From Jiangella endophytica (GTDB taxonomy: Bacteria > Actinomycetota > Actinomycetes > Jiangellales > Jiangellaceae), in the NCBI RefSeq assembly GCF_003427025.1, contig NZ_QVAI01000003.1:124001-188000 (forward strand): a stretch of 64,000 bases of DNA, given 5' to 3'. Under the pieces are notes generated by a model. That model was not told the origin of the DNA, did not search any database, and worked only from the letters and a program-made list of their open reading frames with translations. Position numbers and translations under genes: made by a program. This document shows, piece after piece, positions 56,051-64,000 of this stretch (its first letter is position 1; the number at the start of each line of letters is the position of its first letter).

Positions 56051-56320
56051 GTGCCGACCGACACGAAGACCAAAGAGACCATCATCGCCGAGCACGCTCG
56101 CGGCGAAGGCGACACGGGCTCGCCCGAGGTTCAGGTTGCGCTGCTCACGCACCGCATCAACCACCTCACCGAGCACCTGAAGGTGCACAAGCACGACCAC
56201 CACAGCCGCCGCGGGCTGCTGTTGCTGGTCGGCCAGCGCCGCCGGCTGCTCAAGTACCTGCAGCGGGTCGACATCGAGCGCTACCGTGCGCTGATCGAGA
56301 AGCTCGGCCTGCGCCGATGA
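56051..56320 (+). CDS. rpsO: 30S ribosomal protein S15
   Basis: An 89-residue ribosomal protein that binds 16S rRNA helices in the central domain. It has the S15 pattern [53 protein letters not shown], ending [19 protein letters not shown] lies 4 nt before the GTG at 56051. The order rpsO then pnp is widely conserved. Confidence 0.98.
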   Translation: MPTDTKTKETIIAEHARGEGDTGSPEVQVALLTHRINHLTEHLKVHKHDHHSRRGLLLLVGQRRRLLKYLQRVDIERYRALIEKLGLRR

Positions 56321-56326
56321 GCTGAC

Positions 56327-56370
56327 GCCGAGGGGAGCGGACTCCCGAGACAGGGATCCGCTCCCTCGGC
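56327..56370 (+). terminator. Hairpin terminator after rpsO
   Basis: A 14-bp stem with one bulged G (56327-56341 with 56357-56370) and a 15-nt loop begins 6 nt after the rpsO stop and is followed by ATTTCA. It separates rpsO from pnp and could be a partial terminator or processing site. Confidence 0.7.
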
Positions 56371-56546
56371 ATTTCAGCCGCACAATTGAACAAACGCCCA
56401 ACCGATCAGGGCGGCCGTCTTGAACGCGGCAGGCCGGTCCTCGGTTGTGGCCCTCGGGAACGACTGACCCGCGGGCTTCCATCGAAGACCGGCGCGTACG
56501 AGATCTCATTCGAGCGGCCTCCCGCCACGTTCCAGGAGGACGACCC

Positions 56547-58769
56547 ATGACGGGTCCCCAGATCCACAGCGCCGAAGCCGTCATCGACAACGGCAAATTC
56601 GGCACCCACACCATTCGCTTCGAGACCGGTCAGCTCGCCCAGCAGGCGGCCGGCTCCGCCGTCGTCTACCTCGACGACGAGACCATGCTGCTCTCGGCCA
56701 CCACGGTGTCGAAGAACCCGAAGGAACACCTCGACTTCTTCCCGCTGACGGTCGACGTCGAGGAGCGCATGTATGCCGCGGGCCGCATCCCCGGCTCGTT
56801 CTTCCGCCGCGAGGGCCGGCCCAGCGAGGAGGCCATCCTCACCTGCCGGCTCACCGACCGGCCGCTGCGCCCGTCGTTCGCCAAGGGCCTGCGCAACGAG
56901 GTCCAGGTCGTCATGACGGTCATGTCGCTGCACCCCGACCACCTGTACGACGTCGTCGCCATCAACGCCGCGTCCGCGTCCACCCAGCTCGCCGGTCTGC
57001 CGTTCTCCGGCCCCGTCGGAGCCGTCCGGGTCGCGCTGATCGAGGACCAGTGGGTCGGCTTCCCGAACCACTCGCAGCTGACCGAGGCCGTCTTCGACAT
57101 GGTCGTGGCCGGCCGGGTGCTGCCCGACGGCGACGTCGCCATCATGATGGTCGAGGCCGAGTCGACCGCCGAGACGTGGGGCCTGGTCCAGGCCGGCCGC
57201 ACCGCGCCGACGGAGGAGGTCGTGGCCGCCGGCCTCGAGGCCTCGAAGCCGTTCATCACCGCGCTGGCCAACGCGCAGAAGCAGCTGGCCGACGCCGCGG
57301 CGAAGGAGACGGCTGAGTTCCCCGTCTTCCTCGACTACACCGACGAAATCTACGCCGCCGTCGAGGGCGCCGCCCGCGACGAGTTGGCCAAGGCGCTGAC
57401 CATCGGCGCCAAGCAGGAGCGTGAGCAGCGTCTCGACGAGCTCAAGGGCGAAGTCAAGGAGCGGCTGGCCGAGCAGTTCGAGGGCGCCGAGAAGGACATC
57501 AGCGCCGCGTTCCGCTCGCTGACCAAGTCGGTCGTCCGCGAGCGGGTGCTGCGCGAGCAGGTCCGCATCGACGGCCGCGGCCTCACCGACATCCGGACGC
57601 TGTCCGCCGAGGTCGGCCCCATTCCGCGGGCGCACGGCTCGGCGCTGTTCGAGCGCGGCGAGACGCAGATCCTCGGCGTCAGCACGCTGAACATGCTCAG
57701 CATGGAGCAGAAGCTCGACACCCTCTCGCCCGAGAAGTCCAAGCGCTACATGCACAACTACAACTTCCCGCCCTACTCGACCGGTGAGACCGGCCGGGTT
57801 GGCTCGCCCAAGCGGCGCGAGATCGGCCACGGCGCGCTCGCCGAGCGGGCGCTGCTGCCGGTGCTGCCGGCGCGCGAGGAGTTCCCGTACGCCATCCGGC
57901 AGGTCTCCGAGGCGCTCAGCTCCAACGGCTCGACGTCCATGGGCTCGGTCTGCGCGTCGACGATGTCGCTGCTGAACGCGGGTGTGCCGCTGCGCGCCCC
58001 GGTCGCCGGCATCGCCATGGGCCTCATCTCCGGTGAGGTCGACGGCGAGCAGCGCTACGTCACGCTCACCGACATCCTCGGTGCCGAGGACGCCTACGGC
58101 GACATGGACTTCAAGGTCGCCGGCACGCGCGAGTTCGTCACGGCGCTGCAGCTGGACACCAAGCTCGACGGCATTCCGGCGTCGGTCCTGGCGGCCGCGC
58201 TGCAGCAGGCCCGCGACGCCCGGCTCACGATCCTCGACGTCATGGCCGAGGCGATCTCCGAGCCGGACGAGATGAGCCCTTACGCGCCGCGGATCATCTC
58301 CATCAAGATCCCGGTCGACCAGATCGGCGCGGTCATCGGCCCCAAGGGCAAGGTGATCAACCAGATCCAGGACGACACCGGCGCCGAGATCGCCATCGAG
58401 GACGACGGCACCATCTTCATCGGTGCGGTCGACGGCCCGTCCGCCGACGCCGCGCGCAACGCGATCAACGCCATCGCCAACCCGACGATGCCCGAGGTCG
58501 GCGAGCGCTACCTCGGCACCGTCGTCAAGACGACGAGCTTCGGCGCGTTCGTCTCGCTGCTGCCGGGCAAGGACGGCCTGGTGCACATCTCCAAGCTGCG
58601 GTCCCTCGCGGGCGGCAAGCGGGTCGAGAACGTCGACGACGTCGTCTCGGTCGGGCAGAAGATCCAGGTCGAGATCACCGAGATCGACGACCGCGGCAAG
58701 CTCGCCCTGACGCCGATCGTCGACGAGGAGACGCCTGCTGCCGCCGCCGGCGAGGCGGACGAGTCCTGA
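56547..58769 (+). CDS. pnp: Polyribonucleotide nucleotidyltransferase (PNPase)
   Basis: A 740-residue exoribonuclease that degrades RNA by phosphorolysis and makes tails in reverse. Two RNase PH domains are seen ([36 protein letters not shown] and [32 protein letters not shown]), joined by a helical linker. A KH domain ([21 protein letters not shown]) and an S1 domain ([28 protein letters not shown]) follow. AGGAGG precedes the ATG at 56547. The 176-nt leader between the rpsO terminator and the start may hold its own promoter. Confidence 0.98.
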   Translation: MTGPQIHSAEAVIDNGKFGTHTIRFETGQLAQQAAGSAVVYLDDETMLLSATTVSKNPKEHLDFFPLTVDVEERMYAAGRIPGSFFRREGRPSEEAILTCRLTDRPLRPSFAKGLRNEVQVVMTVMSLHPDHLYDVVAINAASASTQLAGLPFSGPVGAVRVALIEDQWVGFPNHSQLTEAVFDMVVAGRVLPDGDVAIMMVEAESTAETWGLVQAGRTAPTEEVVAAGLEASKPFITALANAQKQLADAAAKETAEFPVFLDYTDEIYAAVEGAARDELAKALTIGAKQEREQRLDELKGEVKERLAEQFEGAEKDISAAFRSLTKSVVRERVLREQVRIDGRGLTDIRTLSAEVGPIPRAHGSALFERGETQILGVSTLNMLSMEQKLDTLSPEKSKRYMHNYNFPPYSTGETGRVGSPKRREIGHGALAERALLPVLPAREEFPYAIRQVSEALSSNGSTSMGSVCASTMSLLNAGVPLRAPVAGIAMGLISGEVDGEQRYVTLTDILGAEDAYGDMDFKVAGTREFVTALQLDTKLDGIPASVLAAALQQARDARLTILDVMAEAISEPDEMSPYAPRIISIKIPVDQIGAVIGPKGKVINQIQDDTGAEIAIEDDGTIFIGAVDGPSADAARNAINAIANPTMPEVGERYLGTVVKTTSFGAFVSLLPGKDGLVHISKLRSLAGGKRVENVDDVVSVGQKIQVEITEIDDRGKLALTPIVDEETPAAAAGEADES

Positions 58770-58776
58770 CGGTCGC

Positions 58777-60096
58777 GTGACAACCCCGTCGACGCGGACA
58801 CTGCTGGGGGAGGACGAGGGCGGACTGGTCCGCCGCACCGTCCTCCCCGGTGGGCTGCGCATCGTCACCGAGGCCGTGCCGACGGTCCGGTCGGTCGCCT
58901 TCGGCATCTGGGTGGGCGTCGGCTCGGTCGACGAGCAGCCGACCGAGGCCGGCGCCACGCACTACCTCGAACACCTGCTGTTCAAGGGGACGCCGAAGCG
59001 CACGGCTCTGGACATCTCCGCGGCCATCGAGTCCGTCGGCGGTGAGATCAACGCGTTCACCGCCAAAGAGTTCACCTGCTACTACGCGCGGGTCCTCGAC
59101 ACCGACCTGCCGCTGGCGGTCGACGTCGTGGCCGACATGGTCACGTCGTCGCTGATCACGCCGGCCGATGTCGAGAGCGAGCGTGAGGTCGTCCTCGAAG
59201 AGATCGCCATGCGCGACGACGACCCGTCCGACGCCGTGCACGACCTGCTGGCCGGGCACATGTGGGGCGACAGCCCGCTGGGCCGGTCGATCCTCGGCAC
59301 GGTCGACAGCATCACCGGCATGGCGCGCGACACCGTCAACGACTACTACCGGCGGCACTACCTGGCCCGGAACATGGTCGTCGCGGTGGCCGGCAACGTC
59401 CGCCACGACGACGTCGTCGCGCTGGTCGAGAAGGCGTTCGGCACGGCCGGATTCCTCGACGGCGACGACGAGCCCGCGGCGCCGCGTACCGGCGGGGTCG
59501 CGCCGTCGTCCGGTCAGGGCGTCACACTGCTGCACCGGCCCACCGAGCAGGCCAACGTCGTGCTGGCCGTTCCCGGGCTGGCCCGCAACGACGAGCGCCG
59601 GTTCGCGCTCGGCGTGCTGAACGCCGCACTCGGCGGAGGCATGTCGTCGCGGCTCTTCCAGGAGGTCCGCGAGCGGCGCGGCCTGGCGTACTCCGTCTAC
59701 TCGTACGCGGCACAGCACGCGGCGGCCGGGCTGCTCGGCGTCTACGTCGGCTGCCAGCCGAAGAAGATCGACCAGGTGCTGGAGCTGTGCCGCACGGTGC
59801 TGGCCGACGTCGTCAGCGGCGGCATCACGGCCGAGGAGCTCTCCCGCGGCAAGGGCCAGGCCCGCGGCGGGCTGGTGCTCGGCCTCGAGGACACCAGCGC
59901 TCGGATGAGCCGGCTGGCCAAGGCCGAACTGGTCTACGACGAGCTGCCCAGCGTCGACGAGCTCATCGCCCGGGTCGACGCCGTCACCGTCGACCAGGTC
60001 AGCGAGCTCGCCCGGACGCTGCTGCCGGCCTCGCCGACGCTCGCGGTCGTGGGGCCGTTCGAGTCGGCCGGCCGGTTCGAGGCAGTGCTGGGTTGA
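58777..60096 (+). CDS. M16-family zinc metallopeptidase
   Basis: A 439-residue peptidase of the processing-peptidase type. The inverted zinc motif HYLEH (HxxEH) is at residues 62-66, with the third ligand Glu in EREVVLEEIAMRDDDP near 140. The second M16 half-domain includes RERRGLAYSVYSYAAQHAAAGLLGVYVG. It starts 7 nt after pnp, as in Mycobacterium (Rv2782c), so it is cotranscribed. The substrate is unknown; it is probably cytoplasmic since no signal peptide is seen. Confidence 0.94.
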   Translation: MTTPSTRTLLGEDEGGLVRRTVLPGGLRIVTEAVPTVRSVAFGIWVGVGSVDEQPTEAGATHYLEHLLFKGTPKRTALDISAAIESVGGEINAFTAKEFTCYYARVLDTDLPLAVDVVADMVTSSLITPADVESEREVVLEEIAMRDDDPSDAVHDLLAGHMWGDSPLGRSILGTVDSITGMARDTVNDYYRRHYLARNMVVAVAGNVRHDDVVALVEKAFGTAGFLDGDDEPAAPRTGGVAPSSGQGVTLLHRPTEQANVVLAVPGLARNDERRFALGVLNAALGGGMSSRLFQEVRERRGLAYSVYSYAAQHAAAGLLGVYVGCQPKKIDQVLELCRTVLADVVSGGITAEELSRGKGQARGGLVLGLEDTSARMSRLAKAELVYDELPSVDELIARVDAVTVDQVSELARTLLPASPTLAVVGPFESAGRFEAVLG

Positions 60097-60098
60097 CG

Positions 60099-60881
60099 AT
60101 GCCGTCGCCGCGCGGGCTGCTCTATCGGTGGTACGTGCGGCGGCTGTCGGCTGCTCTGCCGGCCGGCCGGCTGCCGCGGCACGTCGCCGTCGTCATGGAC
60201 GGCAACCGCCGCTGGGCCCGGCAGGCCGGCTATGCCGACCCGTCGATCGGGCACCGGTTCGGCGCCGAGCACGTCGACGACCTGCTCGGCTGGTGCTCGG
60301 CGATCGGCATCGGGCACGTCACGGTCTACGTCGCCTCGGCCGACAATCTGCGCAAGCGCGACTCCGGCGAGGTCGACCACCTCATGCGCATGGTCGAGGA
60401 GGTCGTCGCCGAACGACTGGCCGACCCGGCGCACACCTGGCGCCTGCACGTCGCGGGCCGCCTCGACCTGCTGCCCGACAGCACCCGCGACGCGCTGAAG
60501 CTGGCCGTCGAGGCGACCGCCGGGCGGTCCGGGCCGGCGCTGACGGTGGCGATCGGCTACGACGGCCGCCAGGAGATCGTCGACGCCGTCCGCGCCCATG
60601 TCGACGACGCCGAGCTGGCCGGCACGCCCGTCTCCGTCGCCGACCTCGCCGACCGCCTCACATCCGACGACATCGCCCGGCACCTCTACACGCACGGCCG
60701 GCCGGAGCCCGACCTCGTCATCCGCACCAGCGGCGAGCAGCGGCTGTCCGGGTTCCTGCTCTGGCAGTCCACGCAGGCCGAGCTCTACTTCTGCGACGCC
60801 TACTGGCCCGGCTTCCGCGAGGTCGACTTCCTCCGCGCGCTGCGCACCTATGCGCGGCGGAAGTCCCTGGCTCAGCGGTAG
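60099..60881 (+). CDS. uppS: Cis-prenyltransferase (undecaprenyl/Z-farnesyl diphosphate synthase family)
   Basis: A 260-residue enzyme that condenses isopentenyl diphosphate in cis. The catalytic motif HVAVVMDGNRRWAR contains Asp34. Other family blocks are GHRFGAEHVDDLLGWC, YVASADNLRKRDSGEVDHLM and PDLVIRTSGEQRLSGFLLWQSTQAELYFCDAYWPGFREVDFLRAL. Actinobacteria often have two such enzymes, one making short Z-farnesyl and one long decaprenyl chains; this sequence does not decide. It starts 2 nt after the M16 gene and overlaps the convergent gene by 10 nt. Confidence 0.93.
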   Translation: MPSPRGLLYRWYVRRLSAALPAGRLPRHVAVVMDGNRRWARQAGYADPSIGHRFGAEHVDDLLGWCSAIGIGHVTVYVASADNLRKRDSGEVDHLMRMVEEVVAERLADPAHTWRLHVAGRLDLLPDSTRDALKLAVEATAGRSGPALTVAIGYDGRQEIVDAVRAHVDDAELAGTPVSVADLADRLTSDDIARHLYTHGRPEPDLVIRTSGEQRLSGFLLWQSTQAELYFCDAYWPGFREVDFLRALRTYARRKSLAQR

Positions 60882-61597
60882 TCGGGGTTCTCGAAGCCGA
60901 CCCGGCAGCCGGCCTCCCACTCCGAACGGCGATTGCCGTAGGCCGGCACCCCGCCGGCGCGCGCGAGCATCGCGGCCAGGTGCATCAGGTTGAAGGTCAT
61001 GAACGTGGTGTTGCGGTTGGTGAAGTCGTTCTGCGGCCCGCCGGACTCCGCGTCGAGGTACGACGGCCCCGGACCGGCTTCCCCGATCCAACCGGCGTCG
61101 GCCTGCGGCGGGATGACGTACCCGAGGTGCTGCAGGCTGTAGAGCACGTTCATCGCGCAGTGCTTCACACCGTCCTCGTTGCCGGTGATGAGACAGCCGG
61201 CGACGCGGCCGTAGTACACGTACTGCCCGGCATCGTTGAGCAGGTGCGAGCATCCGTACAGTCGCTCGATCACCCGCTTCATCACCGACGAGTTGTCACC
61301 GAGCCAGATCGGCCCGGCCAGCACCAGGATGTCGGCGGCCAGCACGCGCTCGTACAGCTCCGGCCAGGCGTCGACGGCCCAGCCGTGCTCGGTCATGTCG
61401 GGCCAGACACCGGTGGCGATGTCGTGGTCGATCGCCCGCACCTCGTCGACGGTGACCCCGGCCTGTCGCATGATCCGCGTGCTGAGGTCGATCAGTCCCT
61501 GGGTGTTGCTGATCTGCGGCGATCGCTTGAGCGTGCAATTGATGAACATCGCGCGCAGGGCGCTGAAGTCCGGCGCTGTGCCATCGACGGCTGTCAT
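60872..61597 (-). CDS. Flavodoxin-fold NAD(P)H-dependent reductase
   Basis: A 241-residue FMN-binding protein: FINCTLKRSPQISNTQGLID at the start is the phosphate-binding loop, and ADILVLAGPIWLGDNSSVMKRVIERLYG the FMN-isoalloxazine region, as in the NADPH-dependent FMN reductase family. The C-terminal part, with TNRNTTFMTFNLMHLAAML, matches flavodoxin-like proteins annotated in many actinobacteria. GGGGGA lies before the ATG at 61597. The electron acceptor is unknown. Confidence 0.88.
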   Translation of the reverse strand: MTAVDGTAPDFSALRAMFINCTLKRSPQISNTQGLIDLSTRIMRQAGVTVDEVRAIDHDIATGVWPDMTEHGWAVDAWPELYERVLAADILVLAGPIWLGDNSSVMKRVIERLYGCSHLLNDAGQYVYYGRVAGCLITGNEDGVKHCAMNVLYSLQHLGYVIPPQADAGWIGEAGPGPSYLDAESGGPQNDFTNRNTTFMTFNLMHLAAMLARAGGVPAYGNRRSEWEAGCRVGFENPDYR

Positions 61598-61687
61598 CGG
61601 ATCCCCCTGTCCTCGTGCCGACAACAGCACGCTACCGACTCCCGGACCCCTTTCGGTGCGGCGTGATGGGGCGGGGCTGCCGCACTG

Positions 61688-63172
61688 TCAGGTCGGTGGC
61701 CGACGCTGCGCGTGCAACCGCCGGCCGTGCTCGACCACCTCGTCGGCCAGGGTCTCGACGTGCTCCGCCTCGGTGCGGTAGCTGATCAGACAGGCGCGGA
61801 TCGCGTAGCGTCCCGCGACCACGGCGTTCGACGGGTAGACCCGGCCGGCTCGCTGCACGGCATACAGGATGCGCTCGTTGAGCTCGTCGAGGTAGTCGTC
61901 GTCGTGCGTCCCTGGCGGGACGTAGCGGAAGCAGACGATCGAGAGCTCCGGGTCGGCCAGGGCCTCCAGTTCGTCGTGCTCGCCGACCAGGTGGTGCAGC
62001 CATCCGGCCAGCTCGACGTCGTGCCGGATGCGCCGCGCGCTGGCGTCCCAGCCCTGCGCGAGCAGCGACACCCACACCGGCAGCGCGTCGAACGGCCGCG
62101 TGAACTGCGGCGTCCACTGGTAGCGCAGCATCATGTCGCTCTGCGCCACGGCGTCCAACTTGGCGTAGTCGGGCTGCAGCGTGAACGCGGCGACGTGCCG
62201 GGACGGGTCGCGGAACAGCACGAGGCTGGCCGAGATCGGCATGTTCAGCCACTTGTGCGGGTCGCAGGTGATCGAGTCGGCCCGCTCGATGCCGGCGAAC
62301 GCGGGCCGCAGCTCGTCGACCATCGCGGCAGGTCCGCCGTACGCGGCGTCGACGTGGAACCAGCAGCCGTGCCGCGCGGCGACGTCGGCCAGCTCGGCCA
62401 GCGGGTCGATGGCGCCCAGCTCGGTCGTCCCGGCCGTCCCGACCACGGCGAGCGGCCGGACGCCGTCGGCGACGTCACGCAGGACGGCCGCCTCGACGGC
62501 GTCCGGGCGGAGCCGGAACCGATCGTCCGTCGCGATGCGGCGGACCGCCGCGGTGCCGAGTCCGAGCAGGTCGGCAGCCCGGTCGACGGTCTCGTGCACG
62601 TCGTCGGAGGCGTAGATCGCCAGCGGCGGCCCGGCGGCGACGCCGTCACGCCTGACGTCCCACCCGGCCAGCGCGTCGCGGGCGACGGCCAGCGCCATGA
62701 GGTTCGCGGTGGCGCCGCCGGTGACGAACGCACCGGACGTCTCCGGCGGCAGCCCGAGCCGCGCGGCGAACCAGGCCAGCACGTGGTTCTCGATCTCCGT
62801 CGCGGCCGGGCCGAGCGGCCAGCCGCCCAGGTTCTGGTTGATGCCCGCGGCCAGCAGCGCGGCGGGCGCTCCGGGGACGGTGCCGGCCCCGGTGATGAAC
62901 GCCATGAAGCCGCCGTGGCCGGTCTGCGCGCCGTGCTCGAACACGACGGTGCGCAGATGCGCGAGCAGTTCGTCGTCGCCGAGTGGCTTGTCGGGCACGT
63001 CGCGGCCGTCGAGGACGGCGGCCCGGGTCTGCGCCGGGGTGTGCGGGTGCGTGACCGGGAGGCCGGGCAGCCGCCGCAGGTACTCCGTCCACAGCTCCAG
63101 CGTGGTCCGGCCGAATTCGGCGGCGCGGTCCGGCGTCCAGTCGAGGTCGGGGAGGGGTTCGGGTCGCTGCAT
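61688..63172 (-). CDS. PLP-dependent group II amino-acid decarboxylase
   Basis: A 494-residue fold-type I enzyme. The PLP lysine lies in SITCDPHKWLNMPISASLVL (Lys about 306), with WFHVDAAYGGPAAM upstream supplying the Asp that contacts the pyridine nitrogen. The N-terminal FGRTTLELWTEYLRRLPGLPV and FITGAGTVPGAPAALLAAGINQN fit the aromatic-L-amino-acid/tyrosine decarboxylase group (PF00282). It removes the carboxylate of an amino acid, probably aromatic. It is separated by 90 nt from the flavodoxin-like gene on the same strand. Confidence 0.93.
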   Translation of the reverse strand: MQRPEPLPDLDWTPDRAAEFGRTTLELWTEYLRRLPGLPVTHPHTPAQTRAAVLDGRDVPDKPLGDDELLAHLRTVVFEHGAQTGHGGFMAFITGAGTVPGAPAALLAAGINQNLGGWPLGPAATEIENHVLAWFAARLGLPPETSGAFVTGGATANLMALAVARDALAGWDVRRDGVAAGPPLAIYASDDVHETVDRAADLLGLGTAAVRRIATDDRFRLRPDAVEAAVLRDVADGVRPLAVVGTAGTTELGAIDPLAELADVAARHGCWFHVDAAYGGPAAMVDELRPAFAGIERADSITCDPHKWLNMPISASLVLFRDPSRHVAAFTLQPDYAKLDAVAQSDMMLRYQWTPQFTRPFDALPVWVSLLAQGWDASARRIRHDVELAGWLHHLVGEHDELEALADPELSIVCFRYVPPGTHDDDYLDELNERILYAVQRAGRVYPSNAVVAGRYAIRACLISYRTEAEHVETLADEVVEHGRRLHAQRRPPT

Positions 63173-63215
63173 GGCCCGACGGTACGCCCGTGCGCGTGTG
63201 ACGGGCCGAGTGACG

Positions 63216-63677
63216 TCAGACGCCGGTGTAGTCGTGCTGGCGCCAGGCCTCGTAGACGGCGACGGCGGCCGAGTTCGACAGGTTCAGCGAGCGCCGTCCG
63301 GCCAGCATCGGGATGCGGACGCGGTCGGTGACGTGCCGGTCCTCGAGCACCTCGGCCGGCAGGCCGGTCGGCTCCGGGCCGAACAGCAGCACGTCGCCGG
63401 GCTGGTAACGGATGTCGCTGTGCCGCGTGGTGCCTGCGGTGGCGAACGCGTAGACGTTGGCCGGCGTCAGCGTGGCCCAGGCCGTGGCGAGATCGTCGTG
63501 CACCGTCACGCTGGCGAGGTCGTGGTAGTCGAGGCCGGCACGGCGCAGCTTGGCGTCGTCGAGGTCGAAGCCGAGCGGGCGGATCAGGTGCAGGTGGGCG
63601 CCGGTCGCAGCGACCATGCGGATGGCGTTGCCGGTGTTCGGCGGGATGCGCGGCTCGTAGAAGACGACGTGGAACAC
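63216..63677 (-). CDS. trmL: tRNA (cytidine/uridine-34-2'-O)-methyltransferase, TrmL family
   Basis: A 153-residue SPOUT methyltransferase acting on the wobble base of tRNA-Leu. It shows FHVVFYEPRIPPNTGNAIRMVAATGAHLHLIRPLGF, LLFGPEPTGLP and VRIPMLAGRRSLNLSNSAAVAVYEAWRQ, the three knot motifs. GTG 63677 is chosen because the family begins with this strand; TACCCT lies 6 nt upstream (63689-63684), so the gene looks leaderless. The open frame upstream is a shadow of the AraC gene. Confidence 0.94.
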   Translation of the reverse strand: MFHVVFYEPRIPPNTGNAIRMVAATGAHLHLIRPLGFDLDDAKLRRAGLDYHDLASVTVHDDLATAWATLTPANVYAFATAGTTRHSDIRYQPGDVLLFGPEPTGLPAEVLEDRHVTDRVRIPMLAGRRSLNLSNSAAVAVYEAWRQHDYTGV

Positions 63678-63694
63678 CCTGCGAGGGTACGGCG

Positions 63695-64000
63695 TCAGCT
63701 GCGGAAGGTGCGCCGGTAGCCGGACGGCGACACGCCGAGGCTGGCGCGCAGGTGCTGGCGCATCGAGGCCGGTGTGCCGAAGCCGCAGCGGCGGGCGACC
63801 TCGTCGACGGTGAGGTCGCTGTCCTCGAGCAGGTGGCGGGCGCGGTCGACGCGCTGCTGGATGAGCCACTGGCCGGGGCTGACGCCGGCCTCCTGGCGGA
63901 ACCGGCGGGTGAACGTGCGCACGCTCATCGCCTGGCGGGTGGCGAGCTCCTGGAGGGTGAGCGGCTGGTCGAGGTGTTCGAGGGCCCAGCGGCGCGCGTC
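63695..64000 (-). CDS. AraC-family regulator, C-terminal part (GlxA-like)
   Basis: The gene enters from the right edge; 101 residues at the C-terminus are visible. The double helix-turn-helix is clear: LTLQELATRQAMSVRTFTRRFRQEAGVSPGQWL and LTVDEVARRCGFGTPASMRQHLRASLGVSPSGYRRTF. This wording is typical of GlxA-type regulators with an N-terminal DJ-1/PfpI domain, which would lie outside the window. It stops 17 nt upstream of trmL on the same strand. Confidence 0.92.
   Translation of the reverse strand, partial: DARRWALEHLDQPLTLQELATRQAMSVRTFTRRFRQEAGVSPGQWLIQQRVDRARHLLEDSDLTVDEVARRCGFGTPASMRQHLRASLGVSPSGYRRTFRS

Overview
The window is 64 kb of very GC-rich DNA (roughly 70% G+C by eye) with dense genes, many GTG starts, stop/start overlaps of the ATGA or GTGA type, and several apparently leaderless genes. 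Together with the gene order dxr-rip1-ispG-GNAT ... proS ... rimP-nusA-ylxR-infB-ylxP-rbfA-truB ... ribF-rpsO-pnp-M16 peptidase, this points to an actinomycete chromosome. The order parallels the Mycobacterium Rv2870c-Rv2782c block. A Jiangella-like organism would fit, but that is a guess from general flavour, not from a marker gene.

Layout. 1-2.4 kb: the end of an MMPL exporter and a TetR regulator. 2.4-8.3 kb: a complete peptide-type ABC importer (binding protein, two permeases, two ATPases) on the minus strand, with an operator-like inverted repeat over its promoter. 8.3-12.7 kb: an AraC regulator, a GT1 glycosyltransferase and a pyruvyl-transferase-family protein. 12.6-23.2 kb: a minus-strand operon for uptake and breakdown of a rhamnoside-type glycan (GH78 alpha-L-rhamnosidase, Tat lipoprotein binding protein, permease, permease-ATPase fusion, ATPase, FAD oxidoreductase) with a divergent AraC regulator. 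23.3-28.2 kb: an MFS exporter, an amidase and an asparagine synthase, somewhat lower in GC.

28.6-37.5 kb is core: the MEP isoprenoid genes dxr and ispG around the site-2 protease gene, a GNAT enzyme, a CapA-like lipoprotein, proS, an AraC protein and a VOC protein. At 37.5 kb an EamA transporter is preceded by a leaderless 13-codon leader ORF and an intrinsic terminator, which looks like an attenuator. 38.6-39.6 kb is a noncoding, repeat-rich stretch before sthA. 41-43 kb holds an alpha/beta hydrolase with an Asp nucleophile and two DUF4439 ferritin-like proteins. 43-50 kb is the nusA-infB-truB translation operon, followed by a MarR/MarR/EmrB-type efflux unit and ribF.

Between ribF and rpsO (53.7-55.9 kb) sits an accessory insertion: a GNAT enzyme, an 80-residue protein carrying the catalytic core of lasso-peptide B2 (transglutaminase-like) proteases, a translationally coupled 38-codon ORF, and a divergent XRE-TPR regulator. 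The window ends with rpsO, pnp, an M16 peptidase, a cis-prenyltransferase, a flavodoxin-fold protein, a PLP decarboxylase, trmL and a partial AraC gene.

The strongest leads for something undescribed are the attenuator before the EamA transporter, the minimal lasso-B2-like cassette, and a composite palindromic repeat found three times (1.6, 39.2 and 48.1 kb). No tRNA, rRNA, CRISPR array or transposase gene was recognised.
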